From assembly GCA_024227975.1 (NCBI GenBank), contig JAAETV010000721.1, forward strand, positions 1 to 11,579: DNA of 11,579 nucleotides, in the 5' to 3' direction. The position numbers and the translations under genes were made by a program. Positions within the stretch are counted from its first letter, which is position 1. The number at the start of each line of letters is the position of its first letter. This DNA is from Actinomycetes bacterium (GTDB lineage: Bacteria > Actinomycetota > Acidimicrobiia > Acidimicrobiales > SZUA-35). Below, one piece after another: positions 6,245 through 11,579 of this stretch. The notes beneath the pieces are model-generated. The model worked only from the letters and a program-made list of their open reading frames with translations. It ran no database searches and was not told the DNA's origin.

Positions 6245-8058
6245 CAGTCCACCAGCTCCTCGTCGTTGCCACGGCGACGTAGGAGACCGATGCCGACGGC
6301 TGCGGCGGCTCCGACCGCGGCGATGGTGATGCCGACGATGGCTCTGCTGGCGCCGTCGTCGGCGTTCGCATCTTCGGAGGGGATCACGATCGGCTCCAGC
6401 GCAGAATCGACCTGATCCCGAACGTCGGAGTCATCACCAACATCGGCGTAGTCGGCAAGGAAGGCGCGCTTGGTGAACACACCGTGGCCTTCGTCACTCC
6501 ACCAGCCGTCGTAGATCTCGGGCCGGTACGCCGTCCGGCCTGCCGGGTAGTAGAGGACGACCACCGGAATGTCCTCGGCCAAGATTTCCTGCGCCTGGTG
6601 GATCAATGGCCGCCGGACGGTCTCTGGTTGGCCGAGGGTGCTTTCGACGACCCCATCGAAGTCGGGGTTGGCATAGTTCCCGAAGACGTCACCGACGCCG
6701 CCGCCGGTGCTGTGAAACAGGAAGTAGAGGTGGTCAGGATCGTCCTGGGCATGAGATTCGAGCTCGTCGATGAGCATGTCGACCGGAGGTGATCCGGCAG
6801 CATCGGCGCCTCGGGCCGCGGTGATCGCTGACATGTCGAGAGGCTCGATGGCGATGGCGACTCCGAGGGCGTTCAACTGCTCGGTTACCAGGTCTGCCGC
6901 CCACAGGTGGTTCGGCAGCGAGGCGTTGACCCCGAGGGTGAACGACAGGGGTTGTCCTTCTGGGCTCAGGCGGACGCCGTCCCCACCTGGGCTGTAGCCG
7001 GCGGCATCGAGCAGCTGGTTGGCCGCGACCAGATCGGACAGGTGAGCAGCTTCGGGGTCGCGGGTCCAGGGTGAGCTCGGATGGGTCCAGGTATCGGTGC
7101 CCAACCTGCCCATCCCTCCCTCGACGGTGTTCAGGAGGGCGTCGGAGTCGAGGGCCAAGCTCACCGACCTGCGGACCTGCCGGTCGTCGAGCCCCGGCTT
7201 GGTCATGTCGAACATGAGGTACACCGTCTGATTCCGGTTGCCGCCGACGATGTCCAGCTCGTCGTTTCGCTCGATCTGCTCGGTCAGGGCGACGGGAACG
7301 TTTCGGGCGACGAAGTCGAGCTCGCCCGCTTCGAGAGCGGCAAAGGCCGCTCCGTCATCGGGAATCACCGACATCACCAGCGTGTCGACCAGGGGGGTGC
7401 CCAGGAAGTAGGCCTGGTTGGCCTCGAACCGGTATGAGCTGTCCGGCTGGTAGTCGACCATCTTGTAGGGCCCGGTTCCGATGGGGAGCGAGGTGGCGTC
7501 GGCGCGGGGATCGTCGACCCCTTCCCAGATATGGCGGGGCAGGATCGGGAGATCCCCGCCGGGCAGGAGCTTGAAGGTGGCAACGGGATCTACGAACGAG
7601 AGCTGCACCGTGGTGTCGTCGATGACGGTGGCGGATTCGAACACGGGATGCTGGTACACATGGCGGCCATAGCGGCCTGGGCCACCGACATCGCTGAAGT
7701 ATTGGAAGGTGAAGGCTACGTCGTCGGCGGTGAACGCTTCGCCGTCGTGCCATAGGACGTCGTCGCGCAACGTGACGGTCCAGGTGCGGAAGTCGTCCGA
7801 TGCCTCGGCACCGGTGGCGAGCCATGGGTCTGGATCCAGCCGGCTCTGGGACCAGAACAGGGTGTCGTAGACCAGCATCGTGAGGTCATGGCTGATCGGC
7901 TGGGCCTGGGGGACGATGAACGGGTTCAGGTTGTTCTCCGCCGCGTGGAGACCGATCCGGACTACCACCTCTTCGCCATTTCCTTGTGCAGCGGCGGGGG
8001 AAGCGAACGCCGCGAGGAGCAGGGCCAACAAGAGGGTCGGGAGGGGTCGGACGCGCAT
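6244..8058 (-). CDS. ABC transporter substrate-binding protein, family 5 (peptide/nickel/opine type), C-terminally anchored
   Basis: The product has 604 residues. A signal peptide spans 1-24 (cleavage after PAAA, before Q25) without a lipobox Cys. The mature part shows family 5 landmarks: NNLNPFIVPQ, LVYDTLFWSQ, then WTVTLRDDVLWHDGEAFTADDVAFTF (about 93-118), which is the signature region. LPIGTGPYKMVDY, the 'ALEAGELDF' and 'RRSVSLALD' blocks, and a late PVVVLYYPAGR follow. Family 5 proteins capture oligopeptides, nickel or other solutes for ABC importers. Instead of a lipid anchor, this one has a C-terminal membrane helix (573-593, Ala/Val/Gly-rich) followed by RRR. No permease or ATPase gene is in the window. 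An in-frame TAG lies five codons before the ATG and no ribosome binding site is visible, so translation may be leaderless. It is the first gene of a coupled pair with the CopC-domain gene. Ligand unknown. Confidence 0.88.
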   Translation of the reverse strand: MRVRPLPTLLLALLLAAFASPAAAQGNGEEVVVRIGLHAAENNLNPFIVPQAQPISHDLTMLVYDTLFWSQSRLDPDPWLATGAEASDDFRTWTVTLRDDVLWHDGEAFTADDVAFTFQYFSDVGGPGRYGRHVYQHPVFESATVIDDTTVQLSFVDPVATFKLLPGGDLPILPRHIWEGVDDPRADATSLPIGTGPYKMVDYQPDSSYRFEANQAYFLGTPLVDTLVMSVIPDDGAAFAALEAGELDFVARNVPVALTEQIERNDELDIVGGNRNQTVYLMFDMTKPGLDDRQVRRSVSLALDSDALLNTVEGGMGRLGTDTWTHPSSPWTRDPEAAHLSDLVAANQLLDAAGYSPGGDGVRLSPEGQPLSFTLGVNASLPNHLWAADLVTEQLNALGVAIAIEPLDMSAITAARGADAAGSPPVDMLIDELESHAQDDPDHLYFLFHSTGGGVGDVFGNYANPDFDGVVESTLGQPETVRRPLIHQAQEILAEDIPVVVLYYPAGRTAYRPEIYDGWWSDEGHGVFTKRAFLADYADVGDDSDVRDQVDSALEPIVIPSEDANADDGASRAIVGITIAAVGAAAAVGIGLLRRRGNDEELVD

Positions 8059-8066
8059 GGGCGCGC

Positions 8067-8072
8067 ATGCTA
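8067..8072 (-). promoter_or_regulatory. Possible -10 element of a leaderless SBP-CopC transcript
   Basis: On the minus strand TAGCAT (fits TANNNT) ends eight bases before the ATG at 8058, with TG directly upstream. No ribosome binding site precedes this ATG. The position is what a leaderless actinobacterial promoter would have. No convincing -35 was seen. Confidence 0.3.
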
Positions 8073-8087
8073 CATGGTGTGCACCGA

Positions 8088-8108
8088 CCGAAGGCGGCGG
8101 GCCTTCGG
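8088..8108. promoter_or_regulatory. Perfect 8-bp hairpin in the divergent intergenic region
   Basis: CCGAAGGC (8088-8095), loop GGCGG, GCCTTCGG (8101-8108). It lies 30-50 bases upstream of the binding-protein start. If the -10 at 8067-8072 is correct, it overlaps the -35 region, as an operator would. An RNA hairpin is the alternative. There is no T-run. Confidence 0.4.
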
Positions 8109-8110
8109 AC

Positions 8111-8139
8111 CCTAGGCCGCGGCCAGGGCTGAGCCTAGG
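8111..8139. promoter_or_regulatory. Inverted repeat CCTAGGC / GCCTAGG in the divergent intergenic region
   Basis: CCTAGGC (8111-8117) and GCCTAGG (8133-8139) are separated by 15 bases; each arm contains the palindrome CCTAGG. It starts two bases after the preceding hairpin. The centre-to-centre spacing of the two CCTAGG palindromes is 23 bases, about two helical turns, as expected for a dimeric regulator binding cooperatively. This is inference from symmetry only. Confidence 0.35.
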
Positions 8140-8159
8140 TTGAGACGAGGTTCGACTCC

Positions 8160-8165
8160 TATATG
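8160..8165 (+). promoter_or_regulatory. Possible -10 element for the small membrane protein
   Basis: TATATG resembles a vegetative -10 and lies 58 bases before the GTG at 8224. The best upstream TTG-type hexamer (TTGAGA at 8140) is only 14 bases away, too short for a standard pair, so the call is weak. Confidence 0.2.
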
Positions 8166-8197
8166 TGGTGCGGCGGCTACGAGAGGAAGATCATGTC

Positions 8198-8230
8198 ATG
8201 AGTCTCGAGATAGGTAGCTCCCCGTGTTGA
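8198..8230 (+). CDS. Possible 10-codon leader ORF overlapping the start of the small membrane protein
   Basis: ATG at 8198 follows a GAGGAAG (8183-8189) with eight bases of spacing and reads MSLEIGSSPC before a TGA at 8228-8230. The stop lies two bases past the GTG start of the membrane protein at 8224, which has only a weak AGGTAG site of its own. A short upstream ORF with a good ribosome site that ends on the start of the next gene is what translational coupling would look like. Chance is a real alternative at this length. Confidence 0.25.
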   Translation: MSLEIGSSPC

Positions 8231-8430
8231 CGTTCTTGTTGTGGTTGGTGCTGCTCGTTGTGGCTTGGCCGCTGGCTTTGCTCGCTTTGATCCTGTATCC
8301 GATCGTGTGGCTCGTCAGCTTGCCGCTTCGTCTCGTTGGGATCTCGGTACGAGCCGTGCTCGACCTGATCATGGCGATCATCAGCCTGCCCGCTCGGGTA
8401 CTGCGAGGCCCCAAAGGGGTCCGATCCTGA
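8224..8430 (+). CDS. Small two-helix membrane protein
   Basis: The 68-residue product begins MLTFLLWLVLLVVAWPLALL and goes on with ALILYPIVWLVSLPLRLVGI. It is a very hydrophobic hairpin of two or three helices over residues 1-40, then an amphipathic stretch VRAVLDLIMAIISLPARVL and a basic end (RGPKGVRS). This layout matches a widespread but uncharacterised small membrane protein class known from many bacteria; I can give no function. The start is a GTG at 8224, with an in-frame TAG at 8215 ruling out anything longer and a TTG at 8227 as the only close alternative. The gene is divergent from the SBP-CopC pair and convergent with the hydrolase gene at 8555. Confidence 0.65.
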   Translation: MLTFLLWLVLLVVAWPLALLALILYPIVWLVSLPLRLVGISVRAVLDLIMAIISLPARVLRGPKGVRS

Positions 8431-8447
8431 AGCGGTAGCGGCTGCTC

Positions 8448-8466
8448 TGGGCTAGGAGCCAGCCCA
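8448..8466. terminator. Hairpin between the small membrane protein and the convergent hydrolase gene
   Basis: TGGGCT (8448-8453), loop AGGAGCC, AGCCCA (8461-8466) form a six-base-pair stem 18 bases after the stop at 8430, in the 124-base gap between convergent genes. There is no T-run on either strand. It is a moderate candidate for a bidirectional terminator. Confidence 0.35.
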
Positions 8467-8554
8467 CGGGGCGTTGAGGTGGGGATCTGAACAGGCTGAG
8501 GCCGGATCGAGGTGTCTGCTGTCTGGCGCGTTCCCTTGCTGGACGCGTAGGTGA

Positions 8555-9421
8555 CTATGGGCGTCCAGATTGGAGCCATCGACGGATCGTCTTGTTGAGC
8601 TCAATCGGACGGTCCTCTTGGACCAGGTGTCCTGCGCCGTCAATGATCTTGACGCGGCTGTCGGGGATGAGCGAGGCGAGCCGATGCGCCCTATCGACGG
8701 GAATCCACTCGTCGGCAGTTCCCCACACAATCAGCGTCGGTACGTCGATGTCTCCGTAGTGGCACTCGACCTCGGCGGTGAACTGCTCATCAGCCTGAGC
8801 GATCTGGCGGTAGAACGCTGCCTGGCCATCGCCGAGCCAGGGGGCGACGAGTCGATCGAGCACGTCGGGCTCAAAGCCAAGTCCACTCGCTCCGCTGATG
8901 TACTCGCGAAGCAAGGCCTCATGGAGGTTGGGCGGCAGGGCCGCAAAGACCTCGGCGTGTTCAGCCACTAGGCGGAAGAAGGGTGAGCCCCACGGTCGAA
9001 GCGCGACAACGTCCACGAGTGCGAGTGAGCTCACCGACACCCCGTGGAGCAGATGGGCACGTAGACAAACCGTGCCGCCGTAGTCATGGGCGACGAAGTC
9101 AGGGGCGTCGAGCTCCCAATGGTGGACGAGCGCAGCCAGCAGCTCGCCTTGGGCACCAAGCGAAACGTCGCCAGCACGTTTGTCGGAGTCGCCGTACCCC
9201 ACCATGTCCCACACGTAGACTGATCGAGCACCGCTCAGTGCCTCGATCGTCGTTCTCCACACGAAGCTCGACCATGGTGTGCCATGACACAAAACCACTG
9301 GTCGGCCATGCCCGAACCGCGACCAACGAACGGCTGATCCGTGCCAGTCGAACGCCTCGGTCAACTCAACACCATCAGCGAGCACAAAACGACGGTAGCG
9401 GTCAGCATCCAAACAGGTCAC
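8555..9421 (-). CDS. Alpha/beta hydrolase of the Asp-nucleophile (haloalkane dehalogenase/epoxide hydrolase) type
   Basis: The 288-residue product is the normal length for this fold. H46-G-T-P-W-S-S-F-V-W-R is the oxyanion-hole strand as in haloalkane dehalogenases (HGNPTSS-like). The nucleophile elbow is AHDYGG (111-116) with Asp113 where esterases have Ser. Asp237 in WGTADEW and His265 in GAGHLVQEDRP complete a D-D-H triad. Asp nucleophiles form a covalent alkyl-enzyme ester and are found in dehalogenases and epoxide hydrolases. In true haloalkane dehalogenases the residue after the Asp is the halide-binding Trp; here it is Tyr114, so an epoxide hydrolase or another C-X hydrolase is equally possible. 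A cap domain fits residues about 138-220. The GTG start at 9421 is backed by GAGGG seven bases upstream. It is divergent from the MOSC gene with 75 bases between. Cytoplasmic, no signal peptide. Confidence 0.88.
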   Translation of the reverse strand: MTCLDADRYRRFVLADGVELTEAFDWHGSAVRWSRFGHGRPVVLCHGTPWSSFVWRTTIEALSGARSVYVWDMVGYGDSDKRAGDVSLGAQGELLAALVHHWELDAPDFVAHDYGGTVCLRAHLLHGVSVSSLALVDVVALRPWGSPFFRLVAEHAEVFAALPPNLHEALLREYISGASGLGFEPDVLDRLVAPWLGDGQAAFYRQIAQADEQFTAEVECHYGDIDVPTLIVWGTADEWIPVDRAHRLASLIPDSRVKIIDGAGHLVQEDRPIELNKTIRRWLQSGRP

Positions 9422-9428
9422 GAGAGCG

Positions 9429-9433
9429 CCCTC
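9429..9433 (-). promoter_or_regulatory. Ribosome binding site selecting the GTG start of the hydrolase
   Basis: On the minus strand GAGGG lies seven bases before the GTG at 9421. It supports this start over internal ones. The 75-base gap to the MOSC start at 9497 must carry both divergent promoters. Confidence 0.5.
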
Positions 9434-9496
9434 ATCCAGTGATGGGGAGCAGGCACTGAGGCTTGGCTCAGCGTCGCTCGTCTAGGGTCGTTCACC

Positions 9497-10354
9497 ATGG
9501 AGATCACCCAGTTATGGCGCTACCCCGTGAAGTCGATGATCGGCGAACTGGTCGAGGGGGTAGACCTCGATGAGTTGGGTGTCATCGGTGACCGGACCTG
9601 GGCGGCAAGAGACCTCGAGCGCGGCGGTATTCGCGGCGCGAAGAAGATCGCCACGCTGATGCAGCTCGCAGCCCGTGACATCGGTGATGGGCAGGTCGAG
9701 ATCTCGCTGCCGGACGGCTCGACGGTGCTCACGACTGATCCCGACGTCGATGAGCGCGTCAGCGCTGGGTTGGATCACTCGGTGCGGCTCGAGCGGCTAC
9801 GCCCCGCCGAGGATGTGGACCACTATCGCCGAGGTGCACCAGACTCCGATGACGTGATTACTGAGCTCCGTGGTGTGTTCGGGCGCGTGGAGGGTGAACC
9901 TCTGCCGGACTTCTCCATTTTCCCCGCAGAGATGAATGACCTGCTGAGGGAGTTCGAATCACCGCCGGGCACCTACTACGACGCGTTCCCGTTGATGGTC
10001 ATAACAGAACAGGCCCTTGCCGCTCTCCAGGCGGCGTTGCCCGATTCGATCATCGATGGGCGCCGATTCCGACCCTCGATCGTGATCGACGCCGACCAAG
10101 CACCGGCCAGCACACCAGGGCACCCAGAGTTCGACTGGGCTGGACGAAGGGCACAGATCGGTTCGGCCGTCATCGAGTTCGCGATGCCTTGCCCTCGTTG
10201 CATCATGGTCACGCGTCAGGTCAACGAGTCGATACCACGGGACCTCGCAGTGTTGCGTCACGTCGTCCGAGACCTGGACCAGAACGTCGGTATCTATGCG
10301 ACGATCACCAAGCCAGGAACCGTCAATAGCGGTGACCAGGTCACACTCCTCTAG
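9497..10354 (+). CDS. MOSC-domain protein (MOSC N-terminal beta-barrel plus MOSC domain)
   Basis: The 285-residue product starts MEITQLWRYPVKSMIGE, the hallmark opening of MOSC N-terminal beta-barrel proteins (V-x-x-L-x-x-Y-P-V-K-S-x-x-G), followed by GVIGDRTWAARD (28-39). The MOSC domain occupies about 155-285: FPLMVITEQALAAL, RRFRPSIVID (189-198), FAMPCPRCIMVTR (228-240) with Cys232 and Cys235, and a final VGIYATITKPGTVNSGDQVTLL. MOSC proteins are linked to molybdenum cofactor chemistry (sulfuration or reduction of N-hydroxylated compounds); the conserved Cys of PxRC is the usual Mo-cofactor or sulfur-handling residue. The ATG follows AGGG with eight bases of spacing. No Moco synthesis gene is in the window. 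The family is clear; the physiological substrate is not. Confidence 0.92.
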   Translation: MEITQLWRYPVKSMIGELVEGVDLDELGVIGDRTWAARDLERGGIRGAKKIATLMQLAARDIGDGQVEISLPDGSTVLTTDPDVDERVSAGLDHSVRLERLRPAEDVDHYRRGAPDSDDVITELRGVFGRVEGEPLPDFSIFPAEMNDLLREFESPPGTYYDAFPLMVITEQALAALQAALPDSIIDGRRFRPSIVIDADQAPASTPGHPEFDWAGRRAQIGSAVIEFAMPCPRCIMVTRQVNESIPRDLAVLRHVVRDLDQNVGIYATITKPGTVNSGDQVTLL

Positions 10355-10389
10355 CCCTGCTCGGGTTGCACATCCACGGCCGGCTAGAG
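10349..10389 (+). terminator. Eight-base-pair stem-loop overlapping the MOSC stop codon
   Basis: CTCTAGCC (10349-10356) pairs perfectly with GGCTAGAG (10382-10389) across a 25-base loop; the stop TAG (10352-10354) is inside the left arm. The long loop and absent T-run make it an imperfect terminator, but an mRNA 3'-end structure is plausible. Confidence 0.35.
10351..10364 (+). repeat. 14-bp direct repeat, copy 1 (overlaps the MOSC stop)
   Basis: CTAGCCCTGCTCGG occurs here and again, identical, at 10469-10482, 118 bases later. Copy 1 includes the last Leu base and the stop codon of the MOSC gene. Confidence 0.6.
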
Positions 10390-10468
10390 ATCATCGTCAA
10401 TGGGCGATGAGGCCGCGGACCTCGACCCACCCCTGCCCGAAATCGGGACGATGCTCATGGAGTATTGC

Positions 10469-10482
10469 CTAGCCCTGCTCGG
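10469..10482 (+). repeat. 14-bp direct repeat, copy 2
   Basis: Identical to 10351-10364. The flanks differ immediately on both sides, so the shared unit is exactly 14 bp. Confidence 0.6.
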
Positions 10483-10538
10483 ATTTGTCTCAAACCCTGC
10501 TTCCACGTGTGTCCTGTCTGGTGGTAGGTGCGACATCC

Positions 10539-10566
10539 TTGACCAATCAATGGACTCGGATAGCTG
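10539..10566 (+). promoter_or_regulatory. Weak promoter candidate for the right-edge secreted protein
   Basis: TTGACC (10539-10544) matches five of six consensus -35 bases. With a 16-base spacer the -10 would be TAGCTG (10561-10566), a poor match. It lies about 100 bases before the ATG at 10667. Confidence 0.2.
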
Positions 10567-10652
10567 GATCCCGGGACAGCTCTAGCGTCGCGCAACCGAC
10601 GGACGGTGTGACCGGGATGGATCATCCGACTCATCTCTTGGGTCCGATGACC

Positions 10653-10659
10653 AGAAGGA
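10653..10659 (+). promoter_or_regulatory. Ribosome binding site for the right-edge secreted protein
   Basis: AGAAGGA lies seven bases before the ATG at 10667. A second good site, AGGAG at 10686-10690, stands six bases before the in-frame ATG at 10697, so translation may begin at either; the sequence does not decide. Confidence 0.5.
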
Positions 10660-10666
10660 CGATCTG

Positions 10667-10960
10667 ATGCTCTCCCGTATCCAGCAGGAGTCCTTGATGC
10701 GAGCAGCGATTGCCGTTGCAACGTTGGCTGCCATTGTTGTCGTAGCCATAGCCGTGCTGCCACGGGGGGACGTCTTCACAACCACGCCCGGCTCCATCAC
10801 TGCATCCGGCCTCACGATCACCAACGCCAGCGCCGGCGACGTCACTATCAGCGACGGCTCGACCTACGACGATGTCGTGACGGTGATAGCGGCCCTCGGT
10901 GACGACGCGACACTCGCTGTCCCCCCTTCGGAGGCGGGGATGCGATCGACGTCGCCGTGA
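10667..10960 (+). CDS. Secreted protein of unknown family, N-terminal segment before an apparent frameshift
   Basis: The first 97 codons are MLSRIQQESLMRAAIAVATL, then a hydrophobic AAIVVVAIAVL that makes a signal peptide or signal anchor. Next comes a Thr/Ser/Gly/Ala-rich beta-type stretch (SITASGLTITNASAGDVTIS). The frame ends at a TGA at 10958-10960 after SEAGMRSTSP, which does not look like the preceding sequence. Another frame, open from 10903 to the window end, carries on in the same style. The two are best read as one gene with a -1 shift near the C6 tract at 10921-10926. Start: ATG 10667 has AGAAGGA and ATG 10697 has AGGAG; both give a plausible signal sequence. I do not recognise the family. 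Confidence 0.65.
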   Translation: MLSRIQQESLMRAAIAVATLAAIVVVAIAVLPRGDVFTTTPGSITASGLTITNASAGDVTISDGSTYDDVVTVIAALGDDATLAVPPSEAGMRSTSP

Positions 10961-11579
10961 TCCTGCCCGAGGTCGCAGGCGACGATGATGCCCTGGTCGC
11001 GAGCGGTCAGGTCTCGATCGTACTGAGTATCGACCCCGCGACGCTCAGCTTCGGAGCCGGCGTCGAAGGTGAGCTGGTCTTCCGGGTCACCCGGCCTGAC
11101 CAGGGCACCTGCTACGACCCCGACGTTCCGCCCGACGGTGAGTTCCCGAGCACGTTCGAGTGCTATGACGAGCTGACCCTCACGGTTGGGGCGACCGTCG
11201 AGGTCAACCCGACCGCCGGCTCGGCCAGCGTTGGTCTCTTTGCCGAGGTCACGGGCTGGGACAACGCCTTCGGTCTGGAGTGGCTCGACATCCACCAGCT
11301 GCGCCTGGAGTTGTCGATCGTCTCAGAGCCGGCAGGGGTCGGGGTCGAGGTCGACATCGCTGCTGGGTTCTTCCTCGACGAAGTCGACATCACCTTCGCC
11401 GCCAGCGCGACGTTCACCGCCAACGCACCGTGGATCGTCATCAACGGCCTAACGGCCGGGACGACAAACGGCATCTCGCTCAAGCAGATCGGTGACCTGG
11501 TCGGCACCGACACCTCCGCCCTGCCCGATCTCAGCATCCGCAACGCCTGGTTTGCCTGGGGCATCGAGGAGGACACCGA
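10903..11579 (+). CDS. Secreted beta-rich protein of unknown family, continuation after the frameshift, partial at the right edge
   Basis: This frame opens after a TGA at 10900-10902 and stays open to the window end (more than 220 codons). From about 10930 it reads GGGDAIDVAVILPEVAGDDD, later VSIVLSIDPATLSFGAGVEG, then VEVDIAAGFFLDEVDITFAA and ASATFTANAPWIVINGLTAG. It is rich in alternating hydrophobic residues and Asp, Thr, Gly, which suggests an extracellular beta-sandwich or beta-helix protein. Two Cys about 20 residues apart (in GTCYDPD and FECYDEL) could form a disulphide outside the cell. It has no convincing start of its own: the first GTG, at 10957, has no ribosome site and would give a protein without a signal peptide. 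It is therefore treated as the downstream part of the gene starting at 10667. The C-terminus is outside the window. No family is assigned. Confidence 0.7.

Larger units (their letters stand above)
10365..10652. other. Non-coding gap of about 300 bases
   Basis: Between the MOSC stop and the next gene I see no convincing coding region. The only plus-strand ORF (10400-10585, 61 codons) has no ribosome site, no recognisable motif and mixed composition. The gap holds the second copy of the 14-bp direct repeat and a weak promoter-like TTGACC at 10539-10544, followed 16 bases later by TAGCTG. Otherwise nothing recognisable was seen. Confidence 0.5.

Noticed and set aside
10400..10585. 61-codon plus-strand ORF in the gap after the MOSC gene
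   Set aside because: No ribosome site, no motif, and one copy of the 14-bp direct repeat runs through it; not distinguishable from chance.

Overview
The window is high-GC DNA with dense, short-gap coding on both strands and GTG starts in several genes. The gene content points to an actinobacterium, most likely of the class Acidimicrobiia (Ilumatobacter-like or an uncultured marine or freshwater relative). The reasons are an acyl-CoA dehydrogenase N-terminus of the kind common in that class, a DUF7064/CrtC-like protein, a CaiB/BaiF CoA-transferase, a secreted DUF4214 plus degenerate M23 protein, and Thr/Pro-rich exported proteins. The taxonomic call is inference; there is no rRNA or other marker gene here.

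Layout. (1) 1-4057 is a lipid/acyl-CoA-flavoured stretch. The 5' end of an acyl-CoA dehydrogenase gene runs off the left edge on the minus strand. Divergent from it are a DUF7064-like lipocalin-fold protein, a secreted DUF4214-M23 protein and a class III CoA-transferase, all on the plus strand. (2) 4105-8058 is a minus-strand block of exported or membrane-anchored proteins. In transcription order these are a family 5 solute-binding protein with a C-terminal membrane anchor, a CopC-domain protein whose start codon overlaps the binding protein's stop, and a Thr-rich secreted protein of unknown family whose tail is encoded by a 24-bp tandem repeat. A GC-rich hairpin separates this block from the convergent CoA-transferase. 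(3) 8059-8554 is a divergent control region with two inverted repeats and a 68-residue membrane protein. (4) 8555-10354 holds a divergent pair: an Asp-nucleophile alpha/beta hydrolase (dehalogenase/epoxide hydrolase type) and a MOSC-domain protein. (5) 10355-10666 is a non-coding gap with a 14-bp direct repeat. (6) 10667-11579 is the 5' part of a secreted beta-rich protein, split by an apparent -1 frameshift at a C6 tract and running off the right edge.

Functional reading. The first block fits fatty-acid, terpenoid or steroid-type acyl-CoA metabolism. The SBP-CopC pair looks like one translationally coupled unit that displays two type I membrane proteins outside the cell, but no permease or ATPase is in the window. 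The strongest candidates for something under-described are this SBP-CopC pair, the unassigned Thr-rich secreted protein beside it, and the frameshifted secreted protein at the right edge. No CRISPR array, tRNA, rRNA, transposase or phage gene was seen.
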